This document shows positions 1 through 11,446 of a stretch of 11,446 nt of DNA, one piece after another; the stretch's first letter is position 1, and each line of letters starts with the position of its first letter. The DNA is from an uncultured Eubacteriales bacterium. GTDB lineage: Bacteria; Bacillota; Clostridia; Oscillospirales; CAG-272. The stretch covers positions 1 to 11,446 of the forward strand of contig URZF01000029.1 of assembly GCA_900552255.1 (NCBI GenBank). The letters run 5' to 3'. Made by a program: the position numbers and the translations under genes. The notes under the pieces are model-generated. The model was given only the letters and a program-made list of their open reading frames with translations, had not been told where the DNA came from and searched no databases.

Positions 1-96
1 AAAAATCCATGAATTATTTGATATTCGGAGACGATTCTGCCCTCACAAGTGCGGCAGCTCATGCTCACCGCGGAAAATTTTATAAATGCGGCCGAT

Positions 97-146
97 AAAA
101 ATAACGCAAAGTCCGCCGGCAAAATGCCGGCGGGCTTGTATTTTTT
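97..146. terminator. Bidirectional intrinsic terminator after rpoC
   Basis: The arms 109-120 and 126-137 form a 12-bp stem (one G-T pair) with a 5-nt loop at 121-125. Reading leftward from rpoC, whose stop is 40 nt away, the stem is followed after four bases by a T-rich run (TTATTTTTAT, 104 down to 95). Reading rightward it is followed by GTA and then six T (141-146). It should therefore end rpoBC transcription and could also stop transcription arriving from the left. The cleaner T run is on the rightward side, which hints at a convergent gene beyond the left edge. This also means that the usual downstream genes of the str region are not co-transcribed with rpoC through this point. Confidence 0.85.
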
Positions 147-177
147 CACAGCGCCGATACGCACCGTTCCGGCTTTA

Positions 178-3735
<3,558 letters not shown>

Positions 3736-3752
3736 CTTTCTCTCCCCCTAAA

Positions 3753-6700
3753 TTATTCTTCATCGAAGTCCGCGTCGTCGTCTATGCCGTCGAGCTCAAA
3801 TTCATCCTCGGAGTCGGAGAAATCATCCTCGATCTCATCCTCGTCGACAAGCGTATAATGGTCCTCGTCGCCATCCTCCAGCACCGCGGGTCCGACGTCC
3901 TCAGCCGTTACGAAGCCGCCGCCCTTGCTGTCGTCGGCAAAATCCTCGCCGATCTGGGAAAGCTCGATTTCCTCGCCGTTTTCATCGAGGACACGGATAT
4001 CGAGCGCCAGAGATTGAAGTTCCTTGACCAGCACGCGGAACGATTCCGGAACGCCCGGCGTCGGAATGTTCTGTCCCTTGACGATCGCCTCATAGGTCTT
4101 GACACGTCCGGTCACGTCGTCCGACTTGACCGTAAGGATCTCTTGAAGCGTATAAGCCGCGCCGTAAGCTTCGAGCGCCCAAACCTCCATTTCGCCGAAG
4201 CGCTGTCCGCCGAACTGCGCCTTGCCGCCGAGCGGCTGCTGCGTAACGAGCGAATACGGACCGACGCTTCTCGCGTGGATCTTGTCGTCGACAAGATGAT
4301 GGAGCTTCAAATAATACATGATCCCGACCGTGACAGGGTTGTCGAACGCCTCGCCCGTGCGGCCGTCGTAAAGGATCCGTTTGCCGTCGACGGTTTTCAG
4401 CTTCTTAGCGGCGATCTTCTCCGCTACCCAAGCCTTGTTGGAGAGCTTATCCTCCCCGACCTCTTCATAGCGGCGCTCACCGGTTTCCTCGTCGACGATC
4501 TCCTCGTAAAATTTCTTATTCGTGAGAGAATCGCTCGGAAGCACCTCGCGGTAAAGCCCCGCCTCCGTCATCATCTCGGTGATGTCGCTTTCCTTCGCAC
4601 CGTCGAATGCGGGCGTCATGACCTTCATGCCGAGGCGTTTCGCTGCGATGCCGAGATGCACCTCAAGCACCTGTCCGATATTCATTCGGGACGGAACGCC
4701 CAGCGGATTGAGCACGATGTCGAGCGGAGTGCCGTCCTCGAGGAACGGCATATCCTCCGGCGGCAGGATGCGCGATACGACGCCCTTGTTTCCGTGACGG
4801 CCCGCCATTTTGTCTCCGACGGAGATTTTGCGCTTCTGCGCAATATAAACGCGGACGGATTTGTTGACGCCCGGCGCCAGCTCGTCGGAATTCTCGCGCG
4901 AGAACACGCGCACATCGACGACAATCCCGGATTCGCCGTGAGGCAGCCGCATGGAGGTGTCACGCACCTCTCTCGCCTTTTCGCCGAAGATCGCGCGCAG
5001 GAGGCGCTCCTCCGCAGTCAGCTCCGTCTCGCCTTTCGGCGTGACCTTGCCGACGAGGATATCGCCCGCGTGAACCTCGGTGCCGTTTCGGATGATTCCG
5101 TTTTCGTCGAGATCCTTCAGCGCGTCGTCGCCGCAGTTCGGGATCTCGCGGGTGATCTCCTCCGGTCCGAGCTTGGTATCCCTCGCCTCGAGGGTATATT
5201 CTTCTATATGAATGGAGGTATAAACGTCGTTGCGGACGAGATTTTCATTGAGAAGGACTGCGTCCTCATAGTTATAGCCCTCCCACGTCATGAAGCCGAT
5301 GAGCGCGTTTTTGCCGAGCGCGATCTCGCCGCCCGACGTCGCGGGACCGTCGGCGATGACGTCGCCCTTCTCCACGCGGTCGCCCACGTTCACGATGGGA
5401 CGCTGATTGATGCACGTTCCCTGATTGGAACGCTTGAATTTGAGAAGCTCATAGGTGTGATTGCGCCCGGCGTCCTCGGCGACGACCACTTTGTCCGCCG
5501 TCACGGTTTTGACATAGCCGGCTTCCTTTGCGAGCACACAGACGCCGGAGTCGATTGCCGCCTTGTATTCCATACCCGTTCCGACAATCGGAGAATCCGT
5601 CATGAGCAGCGGAACCGCCTGCTTCTGCATGTTGGAGCCCATGAGCGCGCGGGAGTTGTCGTCGTTTTCAAGGAACGGAATGAAGCCCGTCGCCACGGAA
5701 ATGACCATTTTCGGGGAAACGTCGATATAGTCCACTTTCGACGCGTCCACCTCGACGATCTCGGCGCGGTCGCGTGCAAGAACTCTCTTGTTGACGAAAT
5801 GCCCTTCCTCATCGATCGGCTCATTCGCCTGCGCGACGATATAATTGTCCTCCATGTCGGCGGTCATATATTCGACGGTATCCGTCACCCTGCCGGTCGC
5901 CTTGTCGATCTTGCGGTAAGGCGCCTCGATGAAGCCGTAATCGTTGATCTTCGCATAGGTCGCAAGATATGAGATCAGGCCGATGTTCGGTCCCTCCGGC
6001 GTCTCGATCGGGCAAATGCGTCCGTAATGCGTATAGTGTACGTCGCGTACCTCGAACGACGCGCGGTCACGGGAAAGCCCGCCCGGGCCGAGCGCGGAGA
6101 GACGGCGCTTGTGCGTCAGCTCCGCCAAGGGATTGTTCTGATCCATGAACGAGGAAAGCGGCGAGGAGCCGAAGAACTCGCGGATCGCCGCGACGACCGG
6201 ACGGATGTTGATGAGCGCCTGCGGCGTCAGAGAATCGACATCCTGAATCGTCATCCTCTCCTTGATGATCTTATCCATGCGGGAAAAGCCGATGCGCAGC
6301 TGATTCTGAATCAGCTCGCCCACGGCGCGGATCCTTCTGTTTCCGAGATGGTCGATATCGTCCGCCGTTCCGATGCCGTGCGACAGACAGATAAGATAAT
6401 TGATGGAAGCGTAAATATCGTCCTTCGTGATATGCTTCGGGGAAAGCTCCGCAGCTCTTTCCTTCGCCGCCGCTTTCAGCGCGTCGAAATCGCCGCCCGC
6501 CGCCTCCAGCATCTCGAGAAGCAGGCTGAGCTTTACTTTTTCATAGATGCCGACTTCGGTAAGATCGCAGCCGATGACCTTTTTGGGATCCACCATGCCG
6601 TTTCCGAAAACCTTGGTCTCCGTTTCCTCTCCGATATAGACATACGCCTCGTTCACGCCGGCGTCCTCGATGGAGACCGCCTCGTCAAAGGCAAGCGTTT

Positions 6701-7655
6701 TTCCCGCCTCAAACAGGATCTCTCCGGTGATCGGACTGATGACCGGCCGAGACAGCGTCCTTCCCGAAAGTCTGCGGCCGAGCGCGACCTTTTTGTCGAA
6801 CTTGTATCTTCCGACGGAGCCGAGGTCATAGCGCTTGGGGTCAAAGAAAAGGTTGTTGAGCAGGATCTGCGCGGATTCGACGAGCGGCGGCTCGCCGGGA
6901 CGCAGCTTTTTATAGATTTCCTTCAAGGATTCCTCATAAGCGGTCGTACCGTTTTTCTCCGCCTCCGCCTGCATACCGTCCTTTTCGAGCGTCGTTATGA
7001 TCTTCACATCGTCGCCGAACAGCGCGCGCACGTCGGTCGAGGTGGAAATGGATTCCTCAAGGGCACGGATGAGCACCGTCACGGGGATTTTACGGTTCTT
7101 GTCGATGCGGACATAGAACACGTCGTTCATATCCGTCTCATATTCGAGCCATGCGCCGCGGTAAGGGATGATCTGCGCTGTGAGCATGCACTTTCCGGCC
7201 TTATCCATCGCCGCCGTATAGTACATGCCGGGAGAACGGACGAGCTGCGATACGACGACACGCTCCGCGCCGTTGATCACAAAGGTGCCGTTTTCCGTCA
7301 TCAGCGGGAAATCTCCCATAAAGATATCCTGCTGCTTCACCTCTCCCGTGGCCTTGTTCGTAAGACGCACCGTCACGCGCAAAGGAGCGGCATAGGTCAC
7401 ATCGCGTTCCTTGCACTCCTCGACAGGGTATTTCGGCGTCTGATCGATGGAAAAGTCCACGAACTCGATCACGAGATTTCCGGAATAATCGACGATCGGG
7501 GAAACATCCTGCAGTACCTCGGATATTCCCCTCTCGACAAGCCATTTGTACGACTTCTTCTGAATCTCGAGCAGATCCGGCATCTCCAAAATCTCGTCGA
7601 TCTTGGCGAAGCTCATGCGCACGTTTTTGCCAAGCTGCTGGGGTTTGATCCTCAT
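3753..7655 (-). CDS. rpoB: DNA-directed RNA polymerase subunit beta (RpoB)
   Basis: RpoB is the second-largest RNA polymerase subunit. It forms one side of the active-site cleft, the fork loop and the rifampicin pocket. The protein has 1300 residues, about 100 more than Bacillus RpoB. The order is normal: N-terminal lobe ([20 protein letters not shown], 75-94), rifampicin region (496-522), fork/active-site stretch [14 protein letters not shown] (548-561), the NYEDA motif (795-799), [18 protein letters not shown] (941-958), and [20 protein letters not shown] (1139-1158) near the end. The extra length is mainly an insert at about 1035-1090 and an acidic tail at 1254-1300. In the rifampicin pocket, S502 stands at E. 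coli Q513 and Y563 at S574; D505, H515 and S520 match the usual D516, H526 and S531. The ATG follows GGAG (7663-7666) with a 7-nt gap. It is the first gene of the rpoBC operon and has its own sigma-A promoter. The usual upstream rplKAJL genes are not there. Confidence 0.99.
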   Translation of the reverse strand: MRIKPQQLGKNVRMSFAKIDEILEMPDLLEIQKKSYKWLVERGISEVLQDVSPIVDYSGNLVIEFVDFSIDQTPKYPVEECKERDVTYAAPLRVTVRLTNKATGEVKQQDIFMGDFPLMTENGTFVINGAERVVVSQLVRSPGMYYTAAMDKAGKCMLTAQIIPYRGAWLEYETDMNDVFYVRIDKNRKIPVTVLIRALEESISTSTDVRALFGDDVKIITTLEKDGMQAEAEKNGTTAYEESLKEIYKKLRPGEPPLVESAQILLNNLFFDPKRYDLGSVGRYKFDKKVALGRRLSGRTLSRPVISPITGEILFEAGKTLAFDEAVSIEDAGVNEAYVYIGEETETKVFGNGMVDPKKVIGCDLTEVGIYEKVKLSLLLEMLEAAGGDFDALKAAAKERAAELSPKHITKDDIYASINYLICLSHGIGTADDIDHLGNRRIRAVGELIQNQLRIGFSRMDKIIKERMTIQDVDSLTPQALINIRPVVAAIREFFGSSPLSSFMDQNNPLAELTHKRRLSALGPGGLSRDRASFEVRDVHYTHYGRICPIETPEGPNIGLISYLATYAKINDYGFIEAPYRKIDKATGRVTDTVEYMTADMEDNYIVAQANEPIDEEGHFVNKRVLARDRAEIVEVDASKVDYIDVSPKMVISVATGFIPFLENDDNSRALMGSNMQKQAVPLLMTDSPIVGTGMEYKAAIDSGVCVLAKEAGYVKTVTADKVVVAEDAGRNHTYELLKFKRSNQGTCINQRPIVNVGDRVEKGDVIADGPATSGGEIALGKNALIGFMTWEGYNYEDAVLLNENLVRNDVYTSIHIEEYTLEARDTKLGPEEITREIPNCGDDALKDLDENGIIRNGTEVHAGDILVGKVTPKGETELTAEERLLRAIFGEKAREVRDTSMRLPHGESGIVVDVRVFSRENSDELAPGVNKSVRVYIAQKRKISVGDKMAGRHGNKGVVSRILPPEDMPFLEDGTPLDIVLNPLGVPSRMNIGQVLEVHLGIAAKRLGMKVMTPAFDGAKESDITEMMTEAGLYREVLPSDSLTNKKFYEEIVDEETGERRYEEVGEDKLSNKAWVAEKIAAKKLKTVDGKRILYDGRTGEAFDNPVTVGIMYYLKLHHLVDDKIHARSVGPYSLVTQQPLGGKAQFGGQRFGEMEVWALEAYGAAYTLQEILTVKSDDVTGRVKTYEAIVKGQNIPTPGVPESFRVLVKELQSLALDIRVLDENGEEIELSQIGEDFADDSKGGGFVTAEDVGPAVLEDGDEDHYTLVDEDEIEDDFSDSEDEFELDGIDDDADFDEE

Positions 7656-7738
7656 AAAATCACTCCAATTCTAATTTAAGCTTGCCTTTACTTTGGTAAA
7701 TATATGATATTTTTCCACAGCCTGCAATACTGTCATTC

Positions 7739-7777
7739 AAAAACGGGGAAAAAGCCCGATGGGACGGCGCTTCTCCC
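7739..7777 (-). terminator. Terminator-like hairpin in the rpoB leader (possible attenuator)
   Basis: On the minus strand, GGGAGAAGC-G-CCG (7777 down to 7765) can pair with CGG-GCTTTTTCCC (ending at 7746). This gives about 12 pairs including one G-T pair and two single-base bulges, around the loop TCCCAT. The stem is followed by CG and then five T (7743 down to 7739). It begins about 35 nt after the predicted rpoB start of transcription and lies about 84 nt before the rpoB ATG. In the other direction no T run follows, so the structure is oriented for rpoB. It may cause partial early termination of rpoBC transcripts. The short T run and the bulges make the call uncertain; it could be only a structured leader. 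Confidence 0.4.
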
Positions 7778-7817
7778 AAAAACGACGATAATACAAGCGA
7801 TTGTAATGCAATTTACA

Positions 7818-7846
7818 AGTATAGCACCGAAAAGTCAAGTTGTCAA
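7818..7846 (-). promoter_or_regulatory. Sigma-A promoter of rpoBC
   Basis: On the minus strand TTGACA (7846 down to 7841, a perfect -35) is separated by exactly 17 bp from TATACT (7823 down to 7818, one mismatch to TATAAT). Transcription should start near 7811, giving an rpoB leader of about 155 nt. A strong, near-consensus promoter suits a highly expressed gene. It shows that rpoBC can be transcribed independently of ribosomal protein genes. A weaker second candidate nearer the gene (TTGCAG, 17 bp, TATATT, around 7700-7730) has a poor -35 and is not called. Confidence 0.85.
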
Positions 7847-7875
7847 TAACTTTTTGTCGTTTTTTTCAAATAATA

Positions 7876-7904
7876 TTGACTTTTTTATGCAACACTAATA
7901 TAAT
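7876..7904 (+). promoter_or_regulatory. Sigma-A promoter of alaS
   Basis: TTGACT (7876-7881, one mismatch) and a perfect TATAAT (7899-7904) are spaced by 17 bp. Transcription should start near 7911, leaving a leader of only about 59 nt before the alaS ATG at 7970. That leader is too short to hold a T-box riboswitch, and no T-box signature (AGGGTGGNACCGCG-like) is seen in it. The promoter likely drives alaS and the genes that follow. Confidence 0.88.
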
Positions 7905-7969
7905 TATTTTAAATAGACGGGAAATCACCCCCAAAATTCAGATTCGTCAAATCAAAAGGAAGAAAAATC

Positions 7970-10600
7970 ATGGAATGGACATCGCTCAACGACCTGCGCG
8001 AGAAATTTCTCAATTTCTTTGAATCCAAAGGACATCTCAGCCGCAGAAGCTATTCCCTTGTGCCGGAAAACGACAAATCGCTCCTGCTCATCGTCGCGGG
8101 AATGGCGCCGCTCAAAAAATACTTTACGGGAGAGCTTGAACCGCCCTGCCGCAGAATGGCGACCTGCCAAAAGTGCATCCGCACGAACGACATCGAGCAC
8201 GTCGGCTATACCGCGCGCCACGGAACCTTCTTTGAGATGCTCGGCAATTTCTCCTTCGGCGATTATTTTAAGGAAGAAGCGCTCACATGGGCGTGGGAAT
8301 TTCTGACGGAGGTGCTGGAAATTCCGGAGGATCTGCTGTGGCCTTCCGTATATGAGGAAGACGAGGAGGCATACCGCATTTGGCGCGATAAAATCGGCGT
8401 GCGCGAGGACCACATCGTGCGCCTCGGCAAGGAGGACAACTTCTGGGAGCACGGACAAGGCCCCTGCGGCCCCTGCTCCGAAATCTACTTCGACCGCGGC
8501 GAAAAATACGGCTGCGGCAGTCCCGACTGCCGTCCCGGCTGCGACTGCGACCGCTATATGGAGATCTGGAACAACGTGTTCTCCCAGTTCAATAACGACG
8601 GTAACGGCAACTACACCGAGCTTGCGCATAAAAACATCGATACCGGCATGGGGCTCGAACGGCTTGCCTGCGTCATGCAGGGCGTCGACAACATGTTCGA
8701 GGTCGATACCATTCAGAATATCATCGGAGCAATCAGCAAAAAGGCGGGAATCGCTTACAAAACCAATGAAAAGGCGGACGTTTCCCTTCGGATCATCGCG
8801 GACCATGCACGCGCGTCGGCATTCCTCATCGCGGACGGCGTCATGCCCTCCAACGAGGGACGCGGCTACGTGCTGCGCCGGCTCCTGCGCCGCGCCTGCC
8901 GTCACGGCAGGATCCTCGGAATCAGGGGCGCTTTCCTCTATGACATCATGGCGGTCGTCGCGCATGAAAACGCGCTTCCCTATCCGGAGCTTACCGAAAA
9001 GTTAGACTATATTCAGAAAATCGTGCGCATGGAGGAGGAGCGCTTCAACGCGACGGTCGAGGCCGGCACCAATCTGCTCGAGGGGCTCATGACGGCAGCC
9101 AAAGCAGCAGGGGAAAAAATCCTCGCCGGCGCGGACGTATTCCGCCTTTCCGACACGTTCGGCTTTCCGCTCGACCTCACGCGCGAAATCGCGGAAGAAA
9201 ACGGACTGGATATCGATGAGGGCGGCTTTGAGGAAAAGCTCGCGGAGCAAAAAGAACGCGCACGCGCCGCACGCGGCTCCATCAGCGGCTGGGACGACAG
9301 CATGAAATCGCTTGTCGACACCGCCGTCAAAACCGAATTTGTCGGTTATACGGAGCTTACGGCGGAGGGCAAGATCCTTTTCATCATCGACGGTGACTCG
9401 GACGAGCTCTGCGACATCACAGGCGAGACCGCCGTCATCATCACAGACCGCACACCCTTCTACGGAGAAGGCGGCGGACAGGTCGGCGACAGCGGCGTTA
9501 TCACGGGGCAAAACGGTTACGCGATCGTCACCGATACCAAAAAGACGGACGGCGTTTATATGCACGTCTGCAAAATCGAATCCGGTTCTCTCTCCGTCGG
9601 CGACCGTGTGACGCTCACGGTGGATGCCTCGCGCCGCGCCGCGGTCGCCCGCAACCACTCCGCCGTCCATCTGCTCGACGCCGCGCTGCGCGACGTGCTC
9701 GGCACGCATATCAGGCAGGCGGGTTCTTATGTCGACGACAAGGAAGCGCGGTTCGACTTCACCCACTTCGCCGCAGTCACACCGGAAGAGCTTGCGAGAG
9801 TCGAGATGCTCGTCAACGAAAAAATTCTCGACGGAATCCCGGTATCCACGCTTGAAACAGACGTTGAAAGCGCGAAAAAGTCGGGCGCAATCGCGCTTTT
9901 CGGAGAAAAATACGGCAATATCGTGCGCGTCGTCAAGATGGGCGATTTCTCCGCCGAGCTGTGCGGCGGGACACACGTGGACAACACCGCGAAGATCGGA
10001 CTTTTCAAAATCACGATGGAAAGCTCCGTCGCAGCGGGAACGCGCCGCATCACCGCGGTATCCGGCTTCGGCTCCTATCAAAGAATGATCCAGGAGGAGA
10101 CACTGATTTCCTCGGCGATGAAAACCCTGAAAGCCGGCACCTCCGCCGACGTGCTTATCAAAATCGCCGCACTTACCGACGATTTGAAAACCGTCAGAAA
10201 AGAGCTGGAAGGCGCCTCCGCAAAGCTGGCTTCCGCAAAGGCCGCGTCCATGCTGGCCGCAGCGGTCGATGTGATGGGGATCAAGGTCGCTTCCATGCAG
10301 ACCGAGCTTCCCGTTCCGGCAGCGAGGCTTTTGGGCGACGATCTGAAAGCGCGCTATCCCGATATGACGGCGGTCATCGCCTCCGATTTCGCAGGAAAGC
10401 TTACCCTGCTCTGCATATGCGGCAAAAACGCCGTTGAAAAAGGAGTCAAAGCTCCCGACGTGCTCGCCGGCCTTGCCGAATATGTCGGCGGGGGAGGCGG
10501 CGGACGTCCCGACAGCGCGACCGCAGGCGCAAAAAATCCCGAAAAGCTTTCCGAGGCGTTCTCAGCGCTTCCGGAAATCATAAATAGACTCATCCAATAA
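7970..10600 (+). CDS. alaS: Alanyl-tRNA synthetase (AlaRS)
   Basis: AlaRS is a cytoplasmic class II enzyme that joins alanine to tRNA-Ala using ATP and hydrolyses wrongly attached serine or glycine. The 876 residues are the normal full length. Visible parts: the N-terminal catalytic domain with AGMAPLKKYFTG (43-54), CQKCIRTNDIEHVGYTARHG (66-85) and TFFEMLGNFSFGDYFK (86-101); CGPCSEIYFDRG (166-177); a Cys-rich insert with C182, C187, C191 and C193; and motif 3, GRGYVLRRLLRRA (297-309). The editing domain has its zinc ligands H563, H567, C665 and H669. The C-terminal C-Ala domain ends with a glycine run (about 840-845) and RPDSATAGAKNP. The start is fixed by AGGAAG at 7957-7962 with a 7-nt gap, and by the family-typical N-terminus. 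An oddity is V42 before AGM, where Asn is usual. mscL follows after 20 nt with no terminator, so co-transcription is likely. Confidence 0.99.
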   Translation: MEWTSLNDLREKFLNFFESKGHLSRRSYSLVPENDKSLLLIVAGMAPLKKYFTGELEPPCRRMATCQKCIRTNDIEHVGYTARHGTFFEMLGNFSFGDYFKEEALTWAWEFLTEVLEIPEDLLWPSVYEEDEEAYRIWRDKIGVREDHIVRLGKEDNFWEHGQGPCGPCSEIYFDRGEKYGCGSPDCRPGCDCDRYMEIWNNVFSQFNNDGNGNYTELAHKNIDTGMGLERLACVMQGVDNMFEVDTIQNIIGAISKKAGIAYKTNEKADVSLRIIADHARASAFLIADGVMPSNEGRGYVLRRLLRRACRHGRILGIRGAFLYDIMAVVAHENALPYPELTEKLDYIQKIVRMEEERFNATVEAGTNLLEGLMTAAKAAGEKILAGADVFRLSDTFGFPLDLTREIAEENGLDIDEGGFEEKLAEQKERARAARGSISGWDDSMKSLVDTAVKTEFVGYTELTAEGKILFIIDGDSDELCDITGETAVIITDRTPFYGEGGGQVGDSGVITGQNGYAIVTDTKKTDGVYMHVCKIESGSLSVGDRVTLTVDASRRAAVARNHSAVHLLDAALRDVLGTHIRQAGSYVDDKEARFDFTHFAAVTPEELARVEMLVNEKILDGIPVSTLETDVESAKKSGAIALFGEKYGNIVRVVKMGDFSAELCGGTHVDNTAKIGLFKITMESSVAAGTRRITAVSGFGSYQRMIQEETLISSAMKTLKAGTSADVLIKIAALTDDLKTVRKELEGASAKLASAKAASMLAAAVDVMGIKVASMQTELPVPAARLLGDDLKARYPDMTAVIASDFAGKLTLLCICGKNAVEKGVKAPDVLAGLAEYVGGGGGGRPDSATAGAKNPEKLSEAFSALPEIINRLIQ

Positions 10601-10620
10601 AACAGAAAGGAAGCATTACG

Positions 10621-11446
<826 letters not shown>

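Larger units (their letters stand above)
7656..7969. promoter_or_regulatory. Divergent rpoB / alaS control region
   Basis: This 314-nt AT-rich gap between two divergent genes contains no convincing coding sequence. It holds, from left to right, the rpoB ribosome site (GGAG, 7663-7666), a leader of about 155 nt with a terminator-like hairpin (7746-7777), an inverted repeat TTGTAA-N6-TTACAA (7801-7818) at the expected rpoB transcription start, and the rpoB promoter (7818-7846). Then come a 29-bp A/T-rich stretch (7847-7875) shared by both -35 boxes, the alaS promoter (7876-7904), a leader of about 59 nt and the alaS ribosome site (AGGAAG, 7957-7962). The shared stretch, with a run of seven T at 7860-7866, could serve as an UP element; that is an inference. 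Confidence 0.8.

Noticed and set aside
3..98. An open plus-strand frame from the left edge ending in TAA at 96-98, just before the terminator; a second frame ends nearby, and a minus-strand ATG lies at 8-10.
   Set aside because: The rightward T run of the terminator would suit the end of a convergent gene, but about 30 codons with no recognisable family cannot be called, and the ATG at 8-10 lacks a ribosome site.
7711..7719. TTTTCCACA, which fits the loose DnaA-box pattern TTWTNCACA, in the rpoB leader.
   Set aside because: It is a single copy in AT-rich DNA with no cluster of boxes, no dnaA or dnaN gene and no origin features; chance is the simplest explanation.
7741..7800. Possible T-box remnant upstream of alaS (GATGGGACGGCGC).
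   Set aside because: It lies upstream of the alaS promoter, does not match the T-box core, and is explained as the rpoB leader hairpin on the other strand.
7704..7898. A 64-codon plus-strand open frame in the divergent control region.
   Set aside because: It has no ribosome site, runs across both promoters and shows no coding character; the region is fully explained by promoters and leaders.

Overview
This window is housekeeping DNA of a bacterium, most likely a member of the Clostridia (Bacillota). Three things point there: RpoB and RpoC resemble the Bacillus/Clostridium type, with no large insertion in the RpoC trigger loop; the AlaRS has a clostridial-type Cys-rich insert; and the intergenic sequence is strongly AT-rich with textbook sigma-A promoters beside GC-rich genes. 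The family cannot be fixed from the sequence alone. I found no mobile element, CRISPR array, tRNA or rRNA gene, and no evidence of an undescribed multi-gene system.

Layout. Positions 1-177 hold a strong hairpin terminator (stem 109-137) that can work in both directions, and no gene I recognise. Positions 178-7655 are a two-gene minus-strand operon, rpoB then rpoC (17 nt apart), encoding the two large subunits of RNA polymerase. Positions 7656-7969 are a divergent control region: an rpoB promoter reads left and an alaS promoter reads right, with their -35 boxes only 29 bp apart. The rpoB leader contains a terminator-like hairpin. Positions 7970-11175 are plus-strand alaS (alanyl-tRNA synthetase) and, 20 nt later, mscL (large mechanosensitive channel). 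From 11208 to the right edge lies the start of a HIT-family nucleotide hydrolase/transferase gene whose reading frame appears broken twice near the edge.

How the genes work together. RpoB and RpoC are made at adjacent sites from one transcript and form the polymerase active centre. alaS is transcribed away from them, probably with mscL and perhaps the HIT gene, since no terminator for that direction is visible after alaS or mscL. rpoBC has been cut off from its usual upstream neighbours (rplKAJL): alaS lies there instead, so the operon relies on its own promoter.

The points most worth a second look are in the polymerase. The rifampicin pocket of RpoB carries Ser at E. coli position Q513 and Tyr at S574, so natural rifampicin resistance is predicted. 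The centre of the RpoC bridge helix and the residue after the catalytic loop also differ from the near-universal sequence. RpoB has an insert of about 50 residues and a very acidic tail. Also notable are MscL with a long charged coiled coil, alaS without room for a T-box, and the twice-frameshifted HIT gene.
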